Numbered from the stretch's first letter, positions 34,036 through 44,803 are shown. The stretch: 64,000 nucleotides of DNA from Pseudothauera nasutitermitis (GCF_004801295.1 NZ_SSOC01000006.1:411632-475631), one strand, 5' to 3'. Notes: generated by a model not told the origin, from the sequence alone. A program made the numbers and translations.

Positions 34036-35000
34036 GGCCGTTCTCCGTTCGATTCGATGGCGCGCGCCGCGGCGCGCAGTTCTTCCGCACTGACGGTGGC
34101 GGTGCCCAGCTTGCCGACCACCACGCCGGCGGCCAGGTTGGCCAGCGCGGTGGCCTCGGCCAGCGCCAGCCCGCAGGCCAGCCCGGCGCCCAGCACGGCC
34201 ACCACGGTATCGCCCGCGCCGGTCACGTCGAACACGTCGCGCGCGCGGGTGGGCAGGTCCAGGGGGGACTGGCCGCGCGCCAGCAGGGTCATGCCGCGCT
34301 CGGAGCGGGTGACCAGCACGGCCTCCAGGTCGAGCGCCGCGCGCAGCGCCTCGCCGCGTTCGCGCAGTGTGGCCTCGTCAGTGCAGTGGCCCACCACGGC
34401 TTCGAATTCACCCATGTTCGGGGTGATCACCGTGGCGCCGCAATAGCGCCCGAAATCCGTGCCCTTGGGATCGACCACCACCGGCACGCCGCGTTCGCGC
34501 GCGGCGCGGATCAGGCTGCCGGCCTGCGCCAGCGTGCCCTTGCCGTAGTCGGACAGGATCACCGCGCCGCAGTCCGGCAGGGCGGCCTCGAAGGCCTGTT
34601 CGATGCCGGCGGATTCGAGCACCGCGAAGCTGTCCTCGAAATCCAGGCGGATCAGTTGCTGGTGGCGGCTGATCACGCGCAATTTGGTGATGGTGGGGTG
34701 TTGCGGGGCTTCCAGCAGCCGGCAGCTCACGCCGCCGGCTTCCAGGCGTTCGCGCAGCAGGCGGGCGGCCTCGTCGCGGCCCACCAAACCGACCAGCGCG
34801 GCCCGGCCGCCCAGCGAGGCGGCGTTGAGCGCCACGTTGCCGGCGCCGCCGGCACGGAATTCGTCGTTCTCGACCTTGACCACCGGCACCGGCGCTTCCG
34901 GCGAGATGCGGTGGGTGGCGCCATGCCAGTAGCGGTCCAGCATGACATCGCCGACCACGACTACGCGGCCGGCGGAAAAATCGGGCAGGGGAGGCAGCAT
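34032..35000 (-). CDS. hldE: D-glycero-beta-D-manno-heptose 7-phosphate kinase
   Basis: PfkB-family kinase domain of heptose synthesis (RfaE domain I), 322 residues. It includes [15 protein letters not shown] near the N-terminus, [15 protein letters not shown] and the catalytic-base motif [12 protein letters not shown]. The adenylyltransferase domain fused in E. coli HldE is absent, so a separate rfaE2/hldC is expected elsewhere. It is first in the long LPS operon. Confidence 0.93.
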   Translation of the reverse strand: MLPPLPDFSAGRVVVVGDVMLDRYWHGATHRISPEAPVPVVKVENDEFRAGGAGNVALNAASLGGRAALVGLVGRDEAARLLRERLEAGGVSCRLLEAPQHPTITKLRVISRHQQLIRLDFEDSFAVLESAGIEQAFEAALPDCGAVILSDYGKGTLAQAGSLIRAARERGVPVVVDPKGTDFGRYCGATVITPNMGEFEAVVGHCTDEATLRERGEALRAALDLEAVLVTRSERGMTLLARGQSPLDLPTRARDVFDVTGAGDTVVAVLGAGLACGLALAEATALANLAAGVVVGKLGTATVSAEELRAAARAIESNGERP

Positions 35001-35035
35001 GAAGCGTGCGTGAGCCTGGGTGTGGAAAGAGCGCG

Positions 35036-35041
35036 ATTATC
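35036..35041 (-). promoter_or_regulatory. Candidate -10 hexamer GATAAT before hldE
   Basis: GATAAT on the minus strand, followed by a CGCGC discriminator, 36 bases before the ATG. No matching -35 is visible. Similar GATAAT boxes precede cobU, the CoA-transferase gene, ampD and the last ORF. Confidence 0.35.
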
Positions 35042-35095
35042 CCATGAACGCCGCCAGGGAGCCTGTTTGCGCTTATTTCAACGGGGCGGACAAAT

Positions 35096-35647
35096 TTAGC
35101 GGTTGAACCACTTCAGTACCGTGCCCCAGGGCTCCACGTCCAGCCGGGTCACCTGGCCGCAGGCGAAGTCCAGCCCCAGCCAGTGTTCGGCGGGCACATT
35201 GAGCAGGTGGCCGGCGATCACCCGCAGCGGGCCGCCGTGGGCGACGATGACCACCGGCCGCGCGGGTGGCCCGGCGCGCAGTGCGTTCAGCCAGTCGAGC
35301 ACGCGCACACTCATGTCGCGCACGGATTCGCCCTGCGGGGCGCGGAAGCCGAGCGGATCGTCCGCCCAGAGGTTCATCACGTCGCCCAGTTCGGCGAACG
35401 GGCGGCCTTCCCAGTCGCCGAAGTGGATTTCCTTCAGGCGCGCGTCCACCCGGGGCGTGCCGAACTGCTCGGCGAGCAGGCGGGCGCGCTGCAGGGGGCT
35501 GGCGTGCAGGTCGAATTCGGCCGGCAGATGGGGGCGCAGGCGCTCGGCCACCTCGGCGGCGGATTCGGCGATGCCGAGGTCGAGCTGCCCGTAGCACACG
35601 CCGGGTTCGACGTCCGGGCGGGGGTGGCGGATCAGGTGCAATTCCAT
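35096..35647 (-). CDS. cobC: Alpha-ribazole phosphatase / histidine phosphatase family
   Basis: A 183-residue histidine-phosphatase protein, predicted to dephosphorylate alpha-ribazole-5'-phosphate (or adenosylcobalamin phosphate) in lower-ligand assembly. The phosphohistidine motif is LIRHPRP near the N-terminus, [14 protein letters not shown] is a CobC-like block, and the second catalytic histidine is in [11 protein letters not shown]. Its start overlaps the end of cobS by 16 bases, supporting translational coupling and the CobC assignment over a generic phosphoglycerate mutase. Confidence 0.87.
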   Translation of the reverse strand: MELHLIRHPRPDVEPGVCYGQLDLGIAESAAEVAERLRPHLPAEFDLHASPLQRARLLAEQFGTPRVDARLKEIHFGDWEGRPFAELGDVMNLWADDPLGFRAPQGESVRDMSVRVLDWLNALRAGPPARPVVIVAHGGPLRVIAGHLLNVPAEHWLGLDFACGQVTRLDVEPWGTVLKWFNR

Positions 35648-36402
35648 GCGATCAGGATTCCCAGATAGATGCCCAGTTCGCCGGCCTGCTGGGCGGCACC
35701 CAGCAGATCGCCGGTGTAGCCGCCCAGGCGGCGCAGGAAGAGGCGCGCGGCCCACAGCGCCACCGCGCCGGCCGCGAGCAGCGCGGCGAGCGCCTGGGCG
35801 AAACCCAGCAGGATGAGTGGGACGAGCCCGCACAGCGCGGCAATGGCCAGTTCGCCGGGGCGCAGGGCGTGCGCCAGTGGTTTGGATTTGCTGCTGTCGT
35901 CCTCGCGCGCATAGGGCAGCCAGTGGATCAGCGCGGTGGCGCCCAGCCGCGACAGCGGATGGGCGGCCAGCAGCGCCAGGGCCACGGCCGCGTTGCCGTG
36001 GGCGGCCAGTTCGATCAGTGCGAAGGCCTTGGCGAGCAGCATCAGCACCAGTCCCACGGTGCCGTAGCTGCCGATGCGCGAGTCCTTCATGATGGCGAGC
36101 ACCTGGGCCTTGTCCCAGCCGCCGCCCAGGCCGTCGCAGCTGTCCGCCCAGCCATCCTCGTGGAAGGCGCCGGTGAACCGGATGGTGACCGCCATCGACA
36201 GGATCACCGCCAGCGACGCCGGCAGCACCTGCGCGAAGCCCAGCCAGGCGGCCGCGCCCACACCGCCCACCACCCAGCCGACCAGCGGGAAGTAGCGCGC
36301 CGCGTGGTTCAGCCGCTGCGTCGACCACGGTACCCAGGCGGGTACCGGAATGCGGGTGAAGTAGCCCAGCGCGGTAAGGAAGAGTTCGAGTTGGTAGCGC
36401 AT
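35632..36402 (-). CDS. cobS: Adenosylcobinamide-GDP ribazoletransferase (cobalamin synthase)
   Basis: Joins adenosylcobinamide-GDP and alpha-ribazole (phosphate) in the inner membrane. The 256 residues start [20 protein letters not shown], the characteristic CobS N-terminus. The acidic motif [18 protein letters not shown] lies near residue 80, followed by several hydrophobic segments. The ATG at 36402 is chosen because the longer frame upstream enters the ccdA region. It is divergent from ccdA, whose insertion separates it from cobT. Confidence 0.95.
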   Translation of the reverse strand: MRYQLELFLTALGYFTRIPVPAWVPWSTQRLNHAARYFPLVGWVVGGVGAAAWLGFAQVLPASLAVILSMAVTIRFTGAFHEDGWADSCDGLGGGWDKAQVLAIMKDSRIGSYGTVGLVLMLLAKAFALIELAAHGNAAVALALLAAHPLSRLGATALIHWLPYAREDDSSKSKPLAHALRPGELAIAALCGLVPLILLGFAQALAALLAAGAVALWAARLFLRRLGGYTGDLLGAAQQAGELGIYLGILIAWNCT

Positions 36403-36437
36403 GGGCGCAGGATGGCAATGGCGGGGCAATGAACTAG

Positions 36438-36447
36438 AATGCGCATT
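36438..36447 (+). promoter_or_regulatory. Candidate CcdA operator
   Basis: Perfect 10-base palindrome AATGCGCATT, with the related half-site GATGCGCGTT at 36451-36460, overlapping a TAGAAT -10-like box (36435-36440) about 40 bases before ccdA. The position is as expected for autoregulation. Confidence 0.45.
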
Positions 36448-36478
36448 GATGATGCGCGTTGTGAGTGTGAGGTCAAAA

Positions 36479-36718
36479 ATGGGTGTTTCAGCAACGAAGC
36501 CAAAGCGTGCGACCAATCTGACGCTCTCCACCGATGTCCTGGCGGAGGCCAAGAGCCTGGACATCAACATCTCCCAGGTCTGCGACGAGTTTCTGAGAGA
36601 TCTTGTGCGGCGGGAAAAGGCCCGGCGCTGGAAGCGGGAGAACGCGGAATTCATCGCGGAATACAACCGCACCGTCGATGTCGAGGGGCTCCCCTTGGCC
36701 GAATGGCGGACATTCTGA
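36479..36718 (+). CDS. ccdA: Antitoxin CcdA family
   Basis: A 79-residue antitoxin. The N-terminal half ([20 protein letters not shown]) is a ribbon-helix-helix DNA-binding segment. The C-terminal half ([15 protein letters not shown], then [10 protein letters not shown]) is the CcdB-binding tail typical of the family. The ATG at 36479 has GAGGT upstream. It lies one base from the ccdB start. It is on the plus strand between cobS and cobT, both on the minus strand. Confidence 0.92.
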   Translation: MGVSATKPKRATNLTLSTDVLAEAKSLDINISQVCDEFLRDLVRREKARRWKRENAEFIAEYNRTVDVEGLPLAEWRTF

Positions 36719-36719
36719 C

Positions 36720-37037
36720 ATGGCGCGCTTCGATGTCTATCGCAATCCCGCGAAGAGCGCACCGCAAACGCCCTATCTGCTCGACGTGCAGGCCGACCTG
36801 CTCGATGGGCTGGATACCCGGGTAGTCATTCCGCTGCGCCGGCGTGACAGTCTGGCGGCGGACAGGCTTCCGGCGGAGCTGATGCCGGAAGTCATGGTCG
36901 AGGGCGTGCGCTGCGTGCTCGAAACCCCCAAGCTGGCCGCGGTGCCCCTGCGTGTGTTGGGTTCCCCCGTGTGTTCAATGGCCGAGGGGCGAACCGAGAT
37001 TGTCGGTGCGCTGGACTTCCTGTTCCAGGGATATTGA
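36720..37037 (+). CDS. ccdB: Toxin CcdB family (gyrase-inhibitor fold)
   Basis: A 105-residue toxin. It starts [10 protein letters not shown], with [21 protein letters not shown] and [10 protein letters not shown] matching CcdB. The F-plasmid protein ends in Trp-Gly-Ile, residues central to gyrase poisoning; here the equivalent end is FQGY, so Trp is replaced by Gln. It may be weakened or have different target specificity. The last 63 bases overlap the 3' end of cobT on the opposite strand. Confidence 0.9.
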   Translation: MARFDVYRNPAKSAPQTPYLLDVQADLLDGLDTRVVIPLRRRDSLAADRLPAELMPEVMVEGVRCVLETPKLAAVPLRVLGSPVCSMAEGRTEIVGALDFLFQGY

Positions 37038-38075
37038 GATGCAGGGCCGGTCGCTGACGCCGGCCGAGGCGAAGCTGGCCATTTCGTCGAGGAAGTTCAC
37101 CGCCGCCTGCACCAGCGGGAAGGCCAGTGCCGCGCCGGTGCCTTCGCCCAGGCGCAGGTCCAGATCCATCAGTGCCTCGACGCCCAGGTGGGTGAGTTGC
37201 AGGCGGTGGCCGGGCTCCTGCGAACGGTGGGCGAACACGCAGTAGGGCAGGATGGCCGGGGCGATGGCCCGCGCGGCGAGCAGCGCGGCGGTGACGATGA
37301 AGCCGTCGATCAGCAGCACCATGCGGCGCTCCGCCGCGCCCAGCATGGCGCCGGCCATCATGGCGATCTCGAAGCCGCCGTATTCGGCCAGCGCGGCGAA
37401 CGGATCGCGCGGCTGGCCGCCGCGCGCCACCGCCCGTTCGAGCAGGGCCAGCTTGCGCGCCAGGCCGGCATCGTCCAGGCCGGTGCCGCGCCCGGTCACC
37501 GTGGCCAGTTCGGCGCCGGCGAGGCAGTGGGTGAGCAGCGCGGCGGCGGCCGTGTTGCCGATGCCCATCTCGCCGAAGCCCACGCAGTTGCAGCCGTTGG
37601 CGGCCAGCGCGTGGGCGAGTTCGCGGCCGCGCTGCAGGGCGGCGCGCACGCTGTCGGGCGTCATCGCCGGTTGTTCGAGGTAGTTGGCCGTGCCAGGACC
37701 GAGCTTGGCGTCGAGCAGCCCGGGGCGACGGCCGAAGTCGTGGTTCACGCCGGCATCGACCACCGTGATGCCCAGCCCGCCCTGGCGGCAGAACACGTTG
37801 ATCGCGGCCCCGCCGGCGAGGAAGTTCTCCACCATCTGCCAGGTGACTTCCTGCGGAAAGGCCGAGACGCCTGCGCGCGCTGCGCCGTGGTCGCCGGCGA
37901 ACACGCAGACGTGCGGCTGGCGCAGTGCCGGCGCCAGCGTGCCCTGGATCAGCCCGATCTGCGCGGCGAGCGCCTCCAGCCGGCCGAGCGCGCCGGGCGG
38001 CTTGGTCTTCTGGTCGATCTTGCGTTGCAGGGCGGGGGCGAGGGCGGTGTCGGGCGGGAGAATGTCGAAATGCAT
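36975..38075 (-). CDS. cobT: Nicotinate-nucleotide--dimethylbenzimidazole phosphoribosyltransferase
   Basis: Activates the lower ligand DMB to alpha-ribazole-phosphate. The 366 residues contain [55 protein letters not shown] and [14 protein letters not shown] with the catalytic glutamate. Family members normally end shortly after ASAGVSD; here the frame continues about 22 codons, encoded antisense to ccdB. The natural stop was therefore probably lost when ccdAB arrived. The ATG start is at 38075, downstream of cobU. Confidence 0.94.
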   Translation of the reverse strand: MHFDILPPDTALAPALQRKIDQKTKPPGALGRLEALAAQIGLIQGTLAPALRQPHVCVFAGDHGAARAGVSAFPQEVTWQMVENFLAGGAAINVFCRQGGLGITVVDAGVNHDFGRRPGLLDAKLGPGTANYLEQPAMTPDSVRAALQRGRELAHALAANGCNCVGFGEMGIGNTAAAALLTHCLAGAELATVTGRGTGLDDAGLARKLALLERAVARGGQPRDPFAALAEYGGFEIAMMAGAMLGAAERRMVLLIDGFIVTAALLAARAIAPAILPYCVFAHRSQEPGHRLQLTHLGVEALMDLDLRLGEGTGAALAFPLVQAAVNFLDEMASFASAGVSDRPCISISLEQEVQRTDNLGSPLGH

Positions 38076-38112
38076 GGCGAAAGGCTGAATGGAAGGTGCG
38101 TCGCGGCGCAGT

Positions 38113-38661
38113 TTAGCCGCCCTTGAGCGCCAGCGGCAGGCCCGCGGCGACGAAGGTGACCGTGTCGGCCAGCGCGGCGACGCGCTGGTTGAGGCGTCCG
38201 GCCTCGTCGCGGAACAGGCGGCCGAGCGGGGTGTCCGGCACCAGGCCGAGGCCCACCTCGTTGGCCACCAGCACGACGTGGCCGGGCAAGGTGGGCAGGG
38301 CGGCGAGCAGCGCGTCGCGTTCGGCTTTGAGCTGCGGCAGCGCGTCGGCATCCGCGCCGGGGGGCAGGCGCTCGGCGCCGTCGAGCAGGTTGGCCAGCCA
38401 CAAGGTCAGGCAATCGACGATCAGCCAGCGCTCCGGCGCGGCTTCGGCGCGCAGCGCGGCGGCCAGCGCGCGCGGGGCTTCCACGGTGCGCCAGCCGGCC
38501 GGGCGTTCGGCGCGGTGGCGGCGGATGCGTTCGGCCATTTCGCCGTCGAGCGCCTCGGCGGTGGCGATCACGACGACGGGCGCGCCGGATGCGGCGGCGC
38601 GGGTTTCGGCCAGACGGCTTTTGCCCGAACGGGCGCCGCCGAGAATGAGTTCGATCGACAT
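38113..38661 (-). CDS. cobU: Adenosylcobinamide kinase / guanylyltransferase
   Basis: Bifunctional salvage enzyme phosphorylating adenosylcobinamide and adding GMP. The 182 residues have the P-loop [41 protein letters not shown] and [21 protein letters not shown], standard CobU blocks. The ATG at 38661 is preferred over one nine codons upstream. It is first in the minus-strand cob unit and divergent from the riboswitch-led transport operon. A GATAAT box lies at 38706-38711 on its strand. Confidence 0.95.
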   Translation of the reverse strand: MSIELILGGARSGKSRLAETRAAASGAPVVVIATAEALDGEMAERIRRHRAERPAGWRTVEAPRALAAALRAEAAPERWLIVDCLTLWLANLLDGAERLPPGADADALPQLKAERDALLAALPTLPGHVVLVANEVGLGLVPDTPLGRLFRDEAGRLNQRVAALADTVTFVAAGLPLALKGG

Positions 38662-38681
38662 GGGAAAGTGGCGACGCGCGC

Positions 38682-38710
38682 TGCACAAGGGAAGACGGAA
38701 GCGCTATTAT
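38682..38710 (+). promoter_or_regulatory. Candidate promoter of the riboswitch-led operon
   Basis: TGCACA (38682-38687), a 17-bp spacer and TATTAT (38705-38710), about 30 bases before the riboswitch. The same stretch read on the other strand offers GATAAT for cobU, so the two divergent promoters may share it. Confidence 0.4.
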
Positions 38711-38740
38711 CCGCCCCGCGCCCGCAAGGGGCGCAAAGCG

Positions 38741-38946
38741 TTTCAGGTGCCCGCAGGCGAGTCCCGCCGATGGGTTGAACGGGAAACAGGTGCGCGGTGA
38801 ATCCGCCGCAAGGCCTGTGCTGCCCCCGCAACGGTAAGTGAACACAAGGCGCGTCCTCACGCCACTGGGCCATCCGGCCCGGGAAGGCGATGCGCCCGGT
38901 CCGGCTGCTTTCTGCCGGTACGGTTCATGAGCCCGGATACCGGCCT
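38741..38946 (+). ncRNA. Cobalamin riboswitch
   Basis: A B12-sensing leader RNA. It has the conserved series: CAGGTGCCCG at the 5' stem, GGGAAACAGGTGC, the B12-box-like core GCTGCCCCCGCAACGGTAAG (38819-38838), CACTGGG, CCGGGAAGG and the closing GAGCCCGGATACCGGCC at 38929-38945. These blocks occur in correct order and spacing. It should repress the downstream receptor and transport genes when cobalamin is plentiful. The expression platform between it and the start at 39088 is not resolved. Confidence 0.95.
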
Positions 38947-39087
38947 CGAACGCACAGGCGGATGTGCCGCGGGGTGGCGGTGCCGGGCGTTTGCTGCGCT
39001 CCACGGATCTCCCCGCGTCGCATCGTTTCGACGATCGACGCGGCGTGCGGGGACGCTTGCCGGGTCGCAGGCAGGAGCTTCCTGACA

Positions 39088-41031
39088 ATGACCATCCGAC
39101 TTTCCGCGCTGGCCTCGGCGTGCGCGCTCGCTTTCTCCGGCCAGGCCTTCGCCGACGCGGCGCAGGACGCGCACGAACTGGCGCAGGTGACCGTTTCCGC
39201 AACCCGCATCGACGTGTCCGACACCGCAGCGACCTACGCCTCCGAAGTGCACGGCCGCGAGGAAATCGAACGCTCCGGCGCGACCACGCTGGTCGATTAC
39301 CTGTCGCGCCACACCTCGCTGCAGATGCTGCCGAGCTACGGCAACCGCTTCACCCCGTCGCTCAACATGCGCGGCTACGGCTTCACCGACGGCTACCAGA
39401 ACGTGGTGATCTCGGTGGACGGCCGCCGCATGAACAACATCGACATGGTGCCGCAGCTGCTCGGTTCCATCATGCTGGCCGACATCGAGCGCATCGAGAT
39501 CACCCGCGGCAGCGGCGCGGTGATGTTCGGCGACGGCGCCACCGCCGGCACCATCCAGATCCATACCCGCGCGCGCACCGGCGTGAATGCCGAACTGTAC
39601 GGCGGCAGCCACGGCACGCGCGGCGGGGTGTTCAGCGCCGGGCTGGCGCAGGAGCGTTTCTCGCTGTCGGCTTCTGGCGAGCGCAGCCAGTCCGACGGCT
39701 TCAGCGACAAGGACCCGTCCGGCCACCGCGACGAATCGCGCATCGATACCTGGCGCGTCGCGCTGTCCGGCAAGCCGGTGGATGCGCTGGAGCTCAAGCT
39801 CGACGCCGGGCGTTCGCGCATCGACACGCGCTATCCGGGCTGGCTGACCCTGGCGCAGTTCAAGGACGACCCCGCGCAGCACCGGCCGGGCAGCGGCAAC
39901 TACACGCACCAGAAGTTCGACGCCGAATACTGGAGCGTGGGCGGCGAATACGACTTCGGCGCCGGCTGGAAGCTGTCGGCCAACCACCACGACGAGAGCA
40001 AGAACTCCGAGTTCTCCTCCGGCTGGTCTTCCGACTACCGCTCGCTGTCGGACGAAGTGGCGGTGCAGTACCGTGGCGGGGCCTTGTCGGCGGTGGCCGG
40101 CGTGCAGCATTTCGATGGCCTGCGCAAGGGCGCGGACAACAAGACCTCCAAGCGCAACACCGGCTGGTTCGCGCAGGGCCAGTACGCATTCGACCGCCTG
40201 ACCCTGTCCGCCGGCGTGCGCACCGAGCGCGTGGAGTACGAGTACCGGCCCACGGCCGGCGTCCGGCTCAAGGACGACGACCGCCTGTCCTCCTGGGACG
40301 TGGGCTTCAACTACCGTGTGGATGCGGCGCTGTCGCTGTTCGGCAACTACAACGCCTCCTTCCAGGCGCCGGACATCGACCGCTTCTTCTCCACCGACTG
40401 GATGACCGGCGTGACCCACTTCAACGGCTTCATCGAGCCGATGAGGGTACGCACCGTCACCCTCGGCCTCAACCACGTCACCCCGGCCAACCGCCTGAAA
40501 GTGGCGGTGTTCCATGCTGATCTGAAGAACGAGATCTTCTACGAGCCGTTCTCCTTCCAGAACACCAACATCGATCGCTCCCACAAGTACGGCCTGGAGC
40601 TGCAGGACACCTGGCAGATCACCCCGATCCTGACCGGCCTGTTCAACTACACCTGGACGCGCGCCATCATCGACCGCGACGATGCCGGCGGCGGCGCCTT
40701 CGACGGCAAGGAACTGCCCGGTGTGCCGCGCCACGGCGTGGTGCTGGGCCTGAACGTCAAGGTCGGCGACCACGGCAACCTGCATCTGACCCACACCTGG
40801 CGCAGCAAGGCCTGGGCGACGGGCGACTTCGACAACAACAACCTGCAGAAGCAGCGCGCCTACCAGTCCACCGACCTCGCCTACCGCCACCGCATCACCA
40901 AGGACGTGGAGCTGTACGGCACGGTGAGCAACCTGTTCGAGCGCGAGAACGGCGTCTGGACGCGGGACGACCGCATCTATCCGGTGGATTTCGAGCGCAC
41001 CTGGAAGCTGGGCGCGCGGGTCTCGTTCTGA
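39088..41031 (+). CDS. TonB-dependent outer-membrane receptor, probably for a corrinoid
   Basis: A 647-residue receptor. The signal peptide ends near SGQAFA. A TonB-box-like stretch (ELAQVTVSATR) is followed by the plug (DYLSRHTSLQMLPSYGNRF, RGYGFTDGYQNV, ITRGSGAVMFGDGATAG) and a 22-strand barrel ending ARVSF. The ATG at 39088 has AGGAG upstream; the frame is open further 5' but overlaps the riboswitch. It is the first gene behind the riboswitch and only distantly like the BtuB that follows, so a different corrinoid or corrinoid complex may be the ligand. Confidence 0.85.
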   Translation: MTIRLSALASACALAFSGQAFADAAQDAHELAQVTVSATRIDVSDTAATYASEVHGREEIERSGATTLVDYLSRHTSLQMLPSYGNRFTPSLNMRGYGFTDGYQNVVISVDGRRMNNIDMVPQLLGSIMLADIERIEITRGSGAVMFGDGATAGTIQIHTRARTGVNAELYGGSHGTRGGVFSAGLAQERFSLSASGERSQSDGFSDKDPSGHRDESRIDTWRVALSGKPVDALELKLDAGRSRIDTRYPGWLTLAQFKDDPAQHRPGSGNYTHQKFDAEYWSVGGEYDFGAGWKLSANHHDESKNSEFSSGWSSDYRSLSDEVAVQYRGGALSAVAGVQHFDGLRKGADNKTSKRNTGWFAQGQYAFDRLTLSAGVRTERVEYEYRPTAGVRLKDDDRLSSWDVGFNYRVDAALSLFGNYNASFQAPDIDRFFSTDWMTGVTHFNGFIEPMRVRTVTLGLNHVTPANRLKVAVFHADLKNEIFYEPFSFQNTNIDRSHKYGLELQDTWQITPILTGLFNYTWTRAIIDRDDAGGGAFDGKELPGVPRHGVVLGLNVKVGDHGNLHLTHTWRSKAWATGDFDNNNLQKQRAYQSTDLAYRHRITKDVELYGTVSNLFERENGVWTRDDRIYPVDFERTWKLGARVSF

Positions 41032-41123
41032 ACGCGGGCGGGCCCGGCGCGCCGGGCCGCTGCGTTGCTTGTCCGGCCACGGCCGCCCCGCCACGACGCC
41101 GGGCGGCCAATCGTTTTTTCTGG

Positions 41124-43001
41124 ATGCCGCACGCGATGCTCCTCATGACTGCCGGATCGGTCGCCGCCGTGCTCCTGATGGCGCCGGCGCCCGTGCGGGC
41201 GCAGACCGAACCGACACTCGCCCCCCAGGTGGTCACGGCCAGCCGCCAGGGCCAGCGTGCCGAGGATGCGCTGGCCAGCGTGGAGGTGATCGAGCGGGTG
41301 GACATCGAGCGTGCCGGTGCCGCCTCGCTGATCGACGTGCTGCGCACCTTGCCGGGCGTGCGCGTGACCGCCAACGGCGGGCGCGGATCGAACGCCAACG
41401 TGTACATCCGCGGTGCCGAGGCGCGCCACACCCTGCTGCTGGTGGATGGCCTGCGGGTGGGCTCCGCGACCTCCGGCGCGCCCACGCTGGAGACCATTCC
41501 GCTCGACATGATCGAGCGCATCGAAATCCTGCGCGGGCCGGCCAGCGCGCTGTACGGCTCCGAAGCCATCGGCGGGGTGATCCAGGTGTTCACCCGCAAG
41601 GGCGAGACCGGCTTCCATCCCGAACTGTTCGTTGGCTACGGCAGCGAGGACACCTTCAAGGGTTCCGCCACGCTGTCCGGTGGCACCGGGCGCCTGCGCT
41701 ACAGCCTGAGCGCGGGCAAGGAGCGCACCGACGGCTACGATTCCAAGCGCGACCCGGCCTACTGGGCCGGCAGCGGCGGGCGCAGCTCGTGGTGGGGCGA
41801 CCGCGACGGCTTCCGCAGCGACCTGCTCAGCGGCTCGCTGTCCCTTGGTTTCCGCGAGCGCGACGAGGCCGGCGTGAGCTTCACCCGCACGGATGCGCGC
41901 AACGAATACGACGCTTCCGGGCTGACCTACTTCAATTCCTGGATCGACAAGAAGAGCCGGACCCTCGGCTTCTTCCTGCGCAACGAACTCGCCGCCGGCT
42001 GGACCAGCACGCTGCGCCTGGGGCGCAGCGAGGACCGCTCGCTGACCCAGGCCAGCGCGGCCTTGCCCAGCCGTTTCGACACGCGGCAGGACCAGTGGGG
42101 CTGGCAGCACGACGTCGATCTGCCGCTGGGCCGCCTGCTGCTCGCCTACGAATCCGTCACCAGCAAGCTGGACAGTTCCAACCAGTACCGGCGCAACAGC
42201 CGCCGGGTCGATTCCGTCGTCGCCGGATGGACCGCGCGCCTGGGCGCGCACGACGTGCAGATCAACGCGCGCCACGACGACAACTCGCAGTTCGGCGGCA
42301 AGACCACCGGCCTGCTCGCCTACGGGTATGATCTGTCCCCCGCCTGGCGCGTGCGCGCCAGCCTCGCCAGCGCCTTCAACGCGCCCACCTTCAACCAGCT
42401 CTACTGGCCGATGACCTCGCCGACCAGCTACCACGGCAACCCGGACCTCAAACCCGAAGAAGCGCTCAACCGCGAACTCGGCGTGCGCTGGCGCGGTGGC
42501 AATCACGTGGTCGAGCTGAGCGCCTTCGACAACAAGGTCACCGGGCTGATCGCCAACAACCCGGAGCCCGCCCTGCGCGGCCAGCAGATCAACCTGGGCG
42601 AGGCGCGCCTGCGCGGCCTGGAACTGGCCTACACCCTGTCCGCCGGCGCCTTCGAATTCATGGCCGGCGCCGATACCCTGAGCGCCAAGGATGCGCGCAG
42701 CGGACTGCACCTGCCGCGCCGCGCGCGCCATGCGGGCTTCGTGCGCCTGCTGCGCAAGGGCCAGCGCGTGGATTGGGGCGTCGAGTTCGATGGCGCCGGG
42801 CGGCGCTACGACGATGCCGCCAACAGCGCGCGCCTGCACGGCTACGCCCTGGCCGGCGCCTGGCTGCACTACCGCGTGGCGCGCGACTGGCGCATTGAGG
42901 CGCGCGCCGACAACCTGCTCGACAAGGACTACGAACTGGCGCGCGGCTACCGCACGCCGGGGCGCAGCGCCTTCGTCGGCGTGCGCTACGCGCCGCGTTG
43001 A
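41124..43001 (+). CDS. btuB: TonB-dependent vitamin B12 receptor
   Basis: A 625-residue BtuB-type receptor with a signal peptide ending near VRAQT. TonB box LAPQVVTASR is followed by the plug motifs VIERVDIERAGAASLIDVLR, NVYIRGAEARHTLLLVDG and EILRGPASALYGSEAIGGV, then a barrel ending VGVRYAPR. It is short-spaced after another receptor gene and overlaps the btuC region by a few bases. Cobalamin as ligand follows from the riboswitch and from btuCD downstream. A second ATG four codons in is an alternative start. Confidence 0.92.
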   Translation: MPHAMLLMTAGSVAAVLLMAPAPVRAQTEPTLAPQVVTASRQGQRAEDALASVEVIERVDIERAGAASLIDVLRTLPGVRVTANGGRGSNANVYIRGAEARHTLLLVDGLRVGSATSGAPTLETIPLDMIERIEILRGPASALYGSEAIGGVIQVFTRKGETGFHPELFVGYGSEDTFKGSATLSGGTGRLRYSLSAGKERTDGYDSKRDPAYWAGSGGRSSWWGDRDGFRSDLLSGSLSLGFRERDEAGVSFTRTDARNEYDASGLTYFNSWIDKKSRTLGFFLRNELAAGWTSTLRLGRSEDRSLTQASAALPSRFDTRQDQWGWQHDVDLPLGRLLLAYESVTSKLDSSNQYRRNSRRVDSVVAGWTARLGAHDVQINARHDDNSQFGGKTTGLLAYGYDLSPAWRVRASLASAFNAPTFNQLYWPMTSPTSYHGNPDLKPEEALNRELGVRWRGGNHVVELSAFDNKVTGLIANNPEPALRGQQINLGEARLRGLELAYTLSAGAFEFMAGADTLSAKDARSGLHLPRRARHAGFVRLLRKGQRVDWGVEFDGAGRRYDDAANSARLHGYALAGAWLHYRVARDWRIEARADNLLDKDYELARGYRTPGRSAFVGVRYAPR

Positions 43002-43012
43002 ACGGGCCGCCC

Positions 43013-43989
43013 ATGCGCAAGCCCCTGCACGTTCTGACGATCCTCCTCGCGCTGGTTGGCGCGGGGCTGGGCGTGTTCGCCTGGGCCCTGTCCGCCGGCA
43101 GCCTGCCGATCGGCGTGGGGGAAGTCTGGGGCGCGCTGTTCAGCGGTGATGCGGGCATGGCCGCCAGCGTGGTGCGCGAACTGCGCCTGCCACGCGCGGT
43201 GGCCACCTTCGCCGCCGGCGGGCTGCTCGCCACGGCCGGCGCGCTGATGCAGGTGCTGCTGCGCAATCCGTTGGCGGACCCCTACGTGCTGGGCATTTCC
43301 GGCGGCGCGGCGGTCGGCGCGCTGGCCTGCATGATGCTCGGCCTGGCGCCGCTGGCGGTCGACGGGGCGGCCTTCGCCGGGGCGCTGGCCGCGATGCTGG
43401 TGGTGTTCGGCCTGGCCCACGGCGACGGTTCGTGGACGCAGACCCGTTTGCTGCTCACCGGGGTGATCGTCGCCGCCGGCTGCGGCGCGGCGATTTCGCT
43501 GATGCTCGCGCTGGCGCCCGATTCGCGCGTGCAGCCCATGCTGTTCTGGCTGATGGGCGACGCCAGCAGCGCTACCCGGCCGTGGCCCGCGCTGGTCGTG
43601 CTGGTGGCCGGCCTGCTGGTCGCCCTGCCGTTTGCGCGCGATCTGAACGTGCTGGCGCGCGGGCAGACCGCGGCCGCCGCGCTCGGCGTGCGGGTCGGGC
43701 GGCTGCGCGTCGCGCTGTACCTGCTGGCCTCGCTGCTCACCGCCTCGGCGGTGACGCTGGTGGGTTCGGTGGCCTTCGTCGGCCTGGTGGTGCCGCATCT
43801 GGTGCGCCTCGCGCTGGGCAACGACCAGCGCGTGCTGCTGCCGGCCGCGGCGCTGGCCGGCGGCGTGCTGCTCACCGCCGCCGATACCCTGGCGCGCACG
43901 CTGATCGCCCCCCTGCAACTGCCGGTGGGCGTGTTGACCGCGCTGATCGGCGTGCCGGTGTTCCTGTTCCTGCTGGCGAGGCACCCGCG

Positions 43990-43993
<4 letters not shown>
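43013..43993 (+). CDS. btuC: Cobalamin ABC transporter permease (FecCD/BtuC family)
   Basis: A 326-residue inner-membrane permease with about ten membrane segments. Signature blocks are LRLPRAVATFAAGGLLATAG, LLRNPLADPYVLGISGGAAVG and TLVGSVAFVGLVVPHLVRL. The ATG at 43013 is preferred; a TTG at 42998 would overlap the btuB stop. It overlaps btuD by four bases. BtuF, the periplasmic partner, is not adjacent and must be supplied from elsewhere. Confidence 0.92.
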
Positions 43994-44769
<776 letters not shown>

Positions 44770-44803
44770 AAGGCGTACGGGGCGTGCCGGGCGGCGCGCT
44801 ACA

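Noticed and set aside
38890..39087. N-terminal extension of the first TonB receptor into the riboswitch
   Set aside because: The signal peptide begins at 39088; the upstream codons lie in riboswitch and leader sequence.
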